A stretch of DNA of 64,000 nt from NCBI GenBank assembly GCA_051748085.1, contig JBNJHA010000005.1, positions 1-64,000 on the forward strand, read 5' to 3'. Both the position numbers and the translations under genes were made by a program. Below are positions 58,655 to 64,000 of this stretch, piece after piece. This DNA comes from CAYNNQ01 sp051748085. GTDB lineage: Bacteria; Desulfobacterota; Desulfovibrionia; Desulfovibrionales; Desulfonatronovibrionaceae. The notes under the pieces are model-generated. The model made no database searches, had not been told where the DNA came from, and was given only the letters and a program-made list of their open reading frames with translations. The stretch's first letter is position 1; each line of letters begins with the position of its first letter.

Positions 58655-60304
58655 ATGCACTACACTTTAAAACACATGACCAGCCAGGCCTCCACCGGAT
58701 ATTTTGCAGCCATGCCGGACCCGGAAATAACCATTGAACAATGCCTGGAGCATCTGCTCCGGCATCCTCTGGATTTATTCATGCACCGCTATCTGCTGGA
58801 AAAACTATCCGAACTGAAAACGGATGAATTAAACCGAATAAAAGATCAATTCGATCATCCGGTTGTAAACTGTCTTCTGGCTGAAATTCGGGAAGACAGC
58901 AACCTTTTGTCCGAGCTTGTATCGGGAGATGAACAACTGACTCCCCTGGGCGAATTGGATACCTGTAAAACCGATAATCCGGAAACTCAATACTGGATTA
59001 AGGCCTTTGAAGCAAATGTTCACCGTCTGGAACCCCTGCCGGCCTTTGACCTGGACTTTCCATACCAGCCCGGGAGCATGCCCGGGCGGATGATAAGTGT
59101 GGGCGACATCCCGCTCCCGCCCGGGATTAAGGCCCCTTCCTCCCCGCCTTTAAGCCGCGAGGTTGCAGAAATCGCCGCTTTCCGGCTGCAAAACCTGGGT
59201 ATCCTTTCCGGACAGGAGATGCGGCACGAAAATTCGTTTGCCCCCGTGGGACTGACCCGGAAATGGTTTCTACAGCGGGAAATAAACACAAAAGAACTCA
59301 GCTACGGCCTGAGCGGTATTCAAACCGCCTACGGCCGGGGGACCGATATCGGTTCCGCCCGGGCCGGACTGCTCATGGAAATAGTAGAACGCTTCTGCTC
59401 TTTTGCCTCGGTGCGCGAAAACCGGATAAGCCGCCTGATGACCGATGCTTCCGAACTGATAAAAGCCGAACACGCGCAAATTGCCGATCAAGGCGCAAAT
59501 TGCATTCATCCTGACCATGTCCTGCCCGATTACCCCTATCGGGGAGAAAAACTGGTCTGGATGTCTGCCCGGGAAGAAACCTCTTCCGGCCCCCGAAAAA
59601 TTTTAATCCCGGCCCAGCTTGTATTTCTTTTTTGCAATCTGCATGAAAAAACACTTTTTGCCGCTCCCTCGTCCACAGGGCTGGCTGCCGGAGCCAGTCT
59701 TGAACAAGCCGAACACAACGCGCTTCTGGAAGTTCTGGAACGCGACGCACTTGCCCTCGGACTGTTCAGTCCGGAAAGCTGCTTTCGTCTCCGGGCAAAA
59801 TCCGGTCCGCTTGCGCACATACTGAACGAACTCAAGGAAAAAAATATTGACGTGATTTTCCAGGACATAACCCCGGATTTCGGACTGCCCGTGTACAAAG
59901 CATTTATCCGCGATCAGAACGGAGGCTTATATTTCGGCTCCGGGGCCCATTTAAACGCAATGCAGGCCGCACTGTCTGCGCTCACGGAGATACCGGTACC
60001 GGATGGAACACGCCCCCGGACCGAGGCTTTATCCTTGCCGCTCCGGGAATTGGATGCGCTTGCGCTTCCGGATTTTTCCCAAAATAACCCCGCGGCCGAT
60101 TTAAGCATTTTAAAAAACATGCTTTTGAAAAACGGATACCGGCCCATATTCGCCGAAATTACCCGCCGCGATCTGGGCTTCCCGGTAGTCCGGGCCATTG
60201 TTCCCGGCCTGGAGCCCGCGGTTGATTTTGACCGCTACCGCCGCATCACTTCACGGCTGCGGCAGACTTTTCTGAAAAAAAGCAACCGGCGGTTCAGAAC
60301 CTGA
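58655..60304 (+). CDS. YcaO-domain protein
   Basis: 549 residues. The first 180 are helical and charged without a known domain; residues about 185-545 are a YcaO fold. The ATP/magnesium residues are recognisable in GRGTDIGSARAGLLMEIVERFCSF and STGLAAGASLEQAEHNALLEVLERDALAL, and the final part has FPVVRAIVPGLEP. YcaO enzymes activate amide backbones with ATP to make azolines, thioamides or amidines, or assist RimO. No cyclodehydratase partner E1-like protein, TfuA or precursor peptide is evident beside it. Start at 58655 with GAGCAGGT in a repeat end. Its 3' end overlaps the convergent glcD by 11 bases. Confidence 0.85.
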   Translation: MHYTLKHMTSQASTGYFAAMPDPEITIEQCLEHLLRHPLDLFMHRYLLEKLSELKTDELNRIKDQFDHPVVNCLLAEIREDSNLLSELVSGDEQLTPLGELDTCKTDNPETQYWIKAFEANVHRLEPLPAFDLDFPYQPGSMPGRMISVGDIPLPPGIKAPSSPPLSREVAEIAAFRLQNLGILSGQEMRHENSFAPVGLTRKWFLQREINTKELSYGLSGIQTAYGRGTDIGSARAGLLMEIVERFCSFASVRENRISRLMTDASELIKAEHAQIADQGANCIHPDHVLPDYPYRGEKLVWMSAREETSSGPRKILIPAQLVFLFCNLHEKTLFAAPSSTGLAAGASLEQAEHNALLEVLERDALALGLFSPESCFRLRAKSGPLAHILNELKEKNIDVIFQDITPDFGLPVYKAFIRDQNGGLYFGSGAHLNAMQAALSALTEIPVPDGTRPRTEALSLPLRELDALALPDFSQNNPAADLSILKNMLLKNGYRPIFAEITRRDLGFPVVRAIVPGLEPAVDFDRYRRITSRLRQTFLKKSNRRFRT

Positions 60305-61682
60305 CCACTGGATTCATAATCCCCAGCGGGTCAAAGACCTGCTTAATCCGGCGCATGGTTTGCATCTGAAACGGATCAAGCTGCCAGGACAGATGGTCTC
60401 TCTTGGCCTGGCCGATACCATGCTCGCCGGACATGGTTCCTCCCATGTCAAGAACCCGGCGCAATATTTTTTCCCGCGCCAGCCCGGCCTGGAGCTTCTG
60501 TTTCCCGTCCGCCTCATCGTACATTATATTGGTATGCATGTTGCCGTCCCCGGCATGCCCGAAAACAAGGACCGGCAGATCGTGTTCGCGCCCGATCTCT
60601 TCCGCCGTACGCACGTATTCAGCCACAGCCCCCCGGGGAACCGCGATATCCTCGCTTATCTTATTCGGTCCCAGACTGTATGCGGCCTGACTGACCATCC
60701 GTCTCGGCGCCCACAGGGCGTCCTCGGCCTCCGGACCGGCCGATCTGGTCCGCGCGTCGCCGAGGCATTCAGCAGCCTGCTGCAAATCATGCTTTACCCC
60801 GGGCTTGTTTCCATCCAGTTTCAAAAGCAAAACAGCCCCCGTATCGGGCGGCAAATCAAGGCTTTCAATCCGGCGCAGGCAATCAATGACTTTTTCCGGC
60901 ATGACTTCCATGGCTACCGGAAGGATGCCGCCTTTAAGAATTTTTCCAATCCCGGCCAGAGCGGCATCCAGGCTGGGAAAGGAGGCCAGCAATGTAGCCG
61001 AATAAGGAGGCAGAGGCAAAAGCTTGAGCCGAATGCGGGTCAGCATGCCCAGTGCGCCCTCGGCTCCAACAAACAGGCTGGTGAGGTCCAGACCGACAAC
61101 ATCCTTATGGCAGGATCCGCCGGTGGTCATGCACTGACCGCCGGGCAGGACCGCCTCCACTCCCAGGACGTAATCCCTGGTTACACCGTATTTTACCGCC
61201 CGCATGCCTCCGGCGTTGGTGCTTACATTTCCGCCTATGGTGCAAAAGGCGGCACTGGCCGGATCCGGGGGATAAAACAGGCCTTTCGCGGCCAGGGCGG
61301 CCTGCATGTCGCCGGTAATCGCTCCCGGCTCCACGCAAACTGTGTAGTCCCGCTCATTGATTTCCAGCACACGGTTCATATCCAGACAGGAGACCACCAG
61401 TCCCCCGCTTTCGGGGACGCAGGCACCAACGGAATTGGTCCCCCGGGCGCGGGGATGGACCGGCAGGCATTCAGCCTGGGCGAATTGCATAATCGCGCGG
61501 ATATCGTCCGCGCTCCGCGGAAGAAGAACCGCTCCGGGCGCGCCTCTTTTATGTCCGGAATCCACTCCGTATACTGCGGTTTTCTCGGGGGAAAAGATAA
61601 TCCGGTCTAAGGGCAGGATGGAAAGCAGTTTTTTTTTCTGCTTGCGGCTAAGAGAGTGCTGGGATTTCTGAGGCACAAGCAC
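60294..61682 (-). CDS. FAD-binding D-lactate/glycolate oxidase GlcD-type
   Basis: 462-residue flavoprotein of the FAD-linked oxidase C family. FAD-binding segments are HPRARGTNSVGACVPESGG, TIGGNVSTNAGGMRAVKYG and TSLFVGAEGALGMLTRIRL; the catalytic C-terminal domain has FGHAGDGNMHTNIMY and GGTMSGEHGIGQAKR. It oxidises D-lactate, glycolate or a similar 2-hydroxyacid; in sulfate reducers such enzymes support lactate growth. The usual iron-sulfur partner (GlcF/LldE type) is not adjacent. Start is a GTG at 61682, or a GTG two codons later; no strong ribosome site. 16 bases downstream of smpB. Confidence 0.9.
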   Translation of the reverse strand: MLVPQKSQHSLSRKQKKKLLSILPLDRIIFSPEKTAVYGVDSGHKRGAPGAVLLPRSADDIRAIMQFAQAECLPVHPRARGTNSVGACVPESGGLVVSCLDMNRVLEINERDYTVCVEPGAITGDMQAALAAKGLFYPPDPASAAFCTIGGNVSTNAGGMRAVKYGVTRDYVLGVEAVLPGGQCMTTGGSCHKDVVGLDLTSLFVGAEGALGMLTRIRLKLLPLPPYSATLLASFPSLDAALAGIGKILKGGILPVAMEVMPEKVIDCLRRIESLDLPPDTGAVLLLKLDGNKPGVKHDLQQAAECLGDARTRSAGPEAEDALWAPRRMVSQAAYSLGPNKISEDIAVPRGAVAEYVRTAEEIGREHDLPVLVFGHAGDGNMHTNIMYDEADGKQKLQAGLAREKILRRVLDMGGTMSGEHGIGQAKRDHLSWQLDPFQMQTMRRIKQVFDPLGIMNPVVRF

Positions 61683-61698
61683 CTGTTTATCGGGCGGA

Positions 61699-62181
61699 TT
61701 AAAAATTTTTCATTTCCCGGGCCGTATCCCGATCAATGGCCCGGCGTTTAAGCTCTTCCCGGCGGTCATGCAGCTTTTTACCCTTGGCCAGAGCCAGCTC
61801 CACTTTTACCCGTCCCCGGGAAAGATACATGCTTAAAGGAATAATCGTAAGTCCCTTTTGTTCAACCTTGCCCATCCAGTTCAGGATTTCACCCTTGTGC
61901 AAAAGGAGTTTGCGGTCCCGGTCCGGATCATGCTGGGCATATCCGGCATTTTCATAAAAAGCTATATGCGCCCCGACCAAAAAAGCTTCGCCGGACCTGA
62001 AACGCACATGCGCGTCCTTGAAGCTGATTCGCCCGGCCCGCAGGGATTTGATCTCCGAACCGGTCAAAGCGATACCCGCTTCCAGGCGTTCCAGAAATTC
62101 ATATTCACGCCCGGCTCTTTTGTTTTTAGCAATAACCGGGGATTTTTTCCGGGCCTCTCTGGCTGATTTCTTTTTGGCCAA
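61699..62181 (-). CDS. smpB: SsrA-binding protein SmpB
   Basis: 160-residue RNA-binding protein that delivers tmRNA to stalled ribosomes. Conserved blocks: IAKNKRAGREYEFLERLEAGIALTGSEIKSLR (only parts given: IALTGSEIKSLRAGR), SFKDAHVRFRSGEAFL, RKLLLHKGEILNW, TIIPLSMYLSRGRVKVELA and LAKGKKLHDRREELKRRA with a basic C-terminal tail ending DTAREMKNF. Three bases after ptsI. The ssrA gene is not visible in the window. Confidence 0.96.
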   Translation of the reverse strand: MAKKKSAREARKKSPVIAKNKRAGREYEFLERLEAGIALTGSEIKSLRAGRISFKDAHVRFRSGEAFLVGAHIAFYENAGYAQHDPDRDRKLLLHKGEILNWMGKVEQKGLTIIPLSMYLSRGRVKVELALAKGKKLHDRREELKRRAIDRDTAREMKNF

Positions 62182-62184
62182 ACT

Positions 62185-63954
62185 CTAGTCCTCCACCAGT
62201 GATGAATAAAACATGACTTCTTCCGGGAAGCGGTTGAGTATCAATTCACGCACCAGTTTATTGCTTTCGGCTACTGTTGAATTGCGGATCACCTGCCGCA
62301 AAAGAGGCTTGCATTCCTGCATGCTGGTCTGACGCACAAGGCGCTTGATCCCGGGAATCGCCTGGGGGGTCAGACTCAATGAATCAATCTGCATGCCGAG
62401 CAAAATGGGAATACAAAACGGATCCGAGGCCAGTTCCCCGCAGAGGCTCACGTCTATACCCGCCTCATGTCCGGCGTCGACCACATGTTTTATGCTTCTG
62501 AGAATTGCCGGATGCAAGGGCTGATATAAATAGGAAACGTGTTTGTTGGTCCGGTCTATGCCCAGGGAATACTGTATGAGATCATTGGTTCCGATGCTGA
62601 AGAAGTCCACTTCACGGGCCAGGATATCCGCGATAAGGACAGCCGCCGGGACTTCGATCATTATACCCACGGGCATCTGCGGATCAAAATTCACCTTTTC
62701 CCTGCGCAATTCTTCCCGGACCTGATCATAAACAACTTTTACCTCTTTTAACTCCTGCAGTCCGGAAATCATGGGGAACATAATCGAGACATTGCCGACT
62801 ATGCTCGCCCGCAATATGGCCCGTAACTGAACCCGAAAAATGTCCGGATATTTCTGGCAAAAGCGGATTGCTCGCAGTCCCATGGCCGGATTGGCTTCTT
62901 CGAGGGGCTGGACAAAGGAAGCTATTTTATCCGATCCGAGATCAAGAGTTCGGATAACGACTTTATTCGGATACATAATTGAGGCCAAATCACGGTATTC
63001 TTCAAAAAGCTCATTTTCGCCGGGCAATTGTGTCCGGTTCAGATAACTGTATTCGGTCCGGTACAGTCCGACACCCTCGCCGCCGTTATCGATTACGGCG
63101 GCCACTTCTTCAAAAAGTTCAATATTGGCCAGTACCTTGACCCGGTATCCATCCCTTGTTTCTGCGGGAAAGTGACAGCAGCGGCTGATGGTCGCCTGAT
63201 AGGCCTCGAATTGATATTTCAAATCCGAATAATTGGCCAGTTCCTGTTCATTGGGACCGATAAGAATCTGGCCGTGCAATCCGTCGAGGATAATGAGTTC
63301 TCCGTCCTGGATATGCTCCTGCAGGCCTTCCACGGCAACAACCGCCGGAATCTGCAGGGATCTGGCCATGATACCGGCATGCGAAGTCTTGCCGCCCAGG
63401 GAAGTGGCAAAGGCCATGATCTTGTCCACTTCCAGTTCAATCGTATCCGCCGGTGAAAGATCATGCGCCAGGAGAATAACCCGGGAAGATATGGCTGAAA
63501 TTGACTCCATTCCGCCGCTAAGCCTTTTCTGGACCCGGAAGGCGACCAGATCCACATCCTGCATCCGTTGCCGGATATACTCGTCATCCACCGCTTCAAA
63601 GGCCCGGCGTATGTCATGGACGGCCTTTTCCAGCCCCCATTCGGCATTGATTTTCTTTTCAAAAACATATTTTCTGGCTGAGTCAACCAGTTTATTATCT
63701 TTTAGAATCATCAAATGCGAATCTAAAATAGCCGAATGCTCACGCAAATCCTTGGGAATTTTTTTGCGCACCGCATCCAGCTCGGCCGAAGCGGCCTTGA
63801 AGGCCGCATCTATACGGCCGGCTTCATACTCCAGGCTGTTTTCCGGCACGCTGTGTCTGGGCACTGCGGAACCTACCCCCCTGTTCAGGAAAAAGGCTTT
63901 GCCCACAGCCATCCCGTTGGAAACGGGAATACCCGAGAGAACTTTTCTGGCCAT
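62185..63954 (-). CDS. ptsI: phosphoenolpyruvate-protein phosphotransferase (PTS Enzyme I)
   Basis: 589-residue cytosolic enzyme that autophosphorylates from PEP and passes phosphate to HPr. The active-site histidine is in GGKTSHAGIMARSLQIP, followed by the swivel and PEP-binding domain: GGEGVGLYRTEYSYL, VVIRTLDLGSDK, RAIRFCQKYPDIFRVQLRA, MIEVPAAVLIADI, DFFSIGTNDLIQYSLGIDRTN (in parts) and VSLCGELASDPF. Start overlaps the upstream ptsH stop by one base (TAATG). No sugar-specific EII is visible; in this group the PTS often has regulatory or mannose-type roles. Confidence 0.95.
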   Translation of the reverse strand: MARKVLSGIPVSNGMAVGKAFFLNRGVGSAVPRHSVPENSLEYEAGRIDAAFKAASAELDAVRKKIPKDLREHSAILDSHLMILKDNKLVDSARKYVFEKKINAEWGLEKAVHDIRRAFEAVDDEYIRQRMQDVDLVAFRVQKRLSGGMESISAISSRVILLAHDLSPADTIELEVDKIMAFATSLGGKTSHAGIMARSLQIPAVVAVEGLQEHIQDGELIILDGLHGQILIGPNEQELANYSDLKYQFEAYQATISRCCHFPAETRDGYRVKVLANIELFEEVAAVIDNGGEGVGLYRTEYSYLNRTQLPGENELFEEYRDLASIMYPNKVVIRTLDLGSDKIASFVQPLEEANPAMGLRAIRFCQKYPDIFRVQLRAILRASIVGNVSIMFPMISGLQELKEVKVVYDQVREELRREKVNFDPQMPVGIMIEVPAAVLIADILAREVDFFSIGTNDLIQYSLGIDRTNKHVSYLYQPLHPAILRSIKHVVDAGHEAGIDVSLCGELASDPFCIPILLGMQIDSLSLTPQAIPGIKRLVRQTSMQECKPLLRQVIRNSTVAESNKLVRELILNRFPEEVMFYSSLVED

Positions 63955-64000
63955 TATCCGTCCTCGTCAAACCGGTTTTCAAATAAACTTTCCAGATGGG
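63954..64000 (-). CDS. ptsH: 3' end of a probable HPr (ptsH) gene, cut by window edge
   Basis: The last 14 codons of an open frame entering from the right edge read HLESLFENRFDEDG then TAA, overlapping the ptsI ATG by one base. The acidic C-terminal ending fits HPr, whose gene usually precedes ptsI, but too little is present for certainty. Confidence 0.5.
   Translation of the reverse strand, partial: HLESLFENRFDEDG

Overview
The window is a dense, almost wholly minus-strand segment of a bacterial chromosome, very probably from a sulfate-reducing member of the Desulfovibrionales/Desulfohalobiales group of the former Deltaproteobacteria. The evidence is a complete dissimilatory sulfate-reduction locus (sat, aprBA, qmoABC at 29.6-38.5 kb), a DUF1844 protein, a CbiR-type cobamide remodelling enzyme beside CobU, Gram-negative envelope genes (Mla-type lipid transporter, type IV pilus ATPases, prepilin peptidase), and many TonB/MCP/two-component style proteins. 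No rRNA, prophage, insertion sequence with a transposase, or CRISPR array is visible. Genus is not assignable from what I can see.

Layout: 0-6.7 kb holds a TPR protein, FtsB-like protein, a zinc-ribbon/pseudo-receiver protein, two PilT-type ATPases, pgsA, a lytic transglycosylase and pilD. 7.5-12.8 kb has a phenylacetate-CoA ligase (one of few plus-strand genes), an EAL-HDOD protein, argC, a DUF1844 protein and a class V aminotransferase. 12.9-21.5 kb is rich in nucleic-acid enzymes: polA (proofreading motifs absent), a DHH phosphoesterase, cobU-cbiR, a tiny conserved-looking protein, and a large EndoQ-UvrD fusion. 21.5-29.4 kb has a PilS-like kinase, a MoaB/Mog-type protein, DUF1614 and a liv branched-chain amino acid ABC transporter. 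29.6-38.5 kb is the sulfate activation and adenylylsulfate reduction locus: Sat makes APS, AprBA reduces APS to sulfite, and QmoABC links AprBA to the quinone pool. 38.8-42.8 kb has suhB, tRNA-Pro and a chemoreceptor next to a periplasmic binding protein. 43.0-46.5 kb is a tightly coupled four-gene operon that I read as a split Mre11-Rad50 complex. 46.8-53.6 kb has a YfcE-type phosphodiesterase, mlaEFD and a CHASE2 adenylate cyclase. 53.7-64 kb has an HD hydrolase, argJ, secA, a YcaO protein, a glcD-type oxidase, smpB and ptsI with the end of ptsH.

The two most interesting things are (1) the split Rad50: an N-terminal half carrying Walker A and ending at a CxxC zinc hook, a Mre11-like nuclease, a 105-residue coiled coil, and a separate C-terminal half with signature, Walker B and H-loop; and (2) about twenty copies or fragments of a dispersed intergenic repeat with terminal inverted repeats near GTAACTGTTCAGCA, ranging from 38-base hairpins to 330-base elements, occupying most of the intergenic space. 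The EndoQ-helicase fusion is a third strong candidate.
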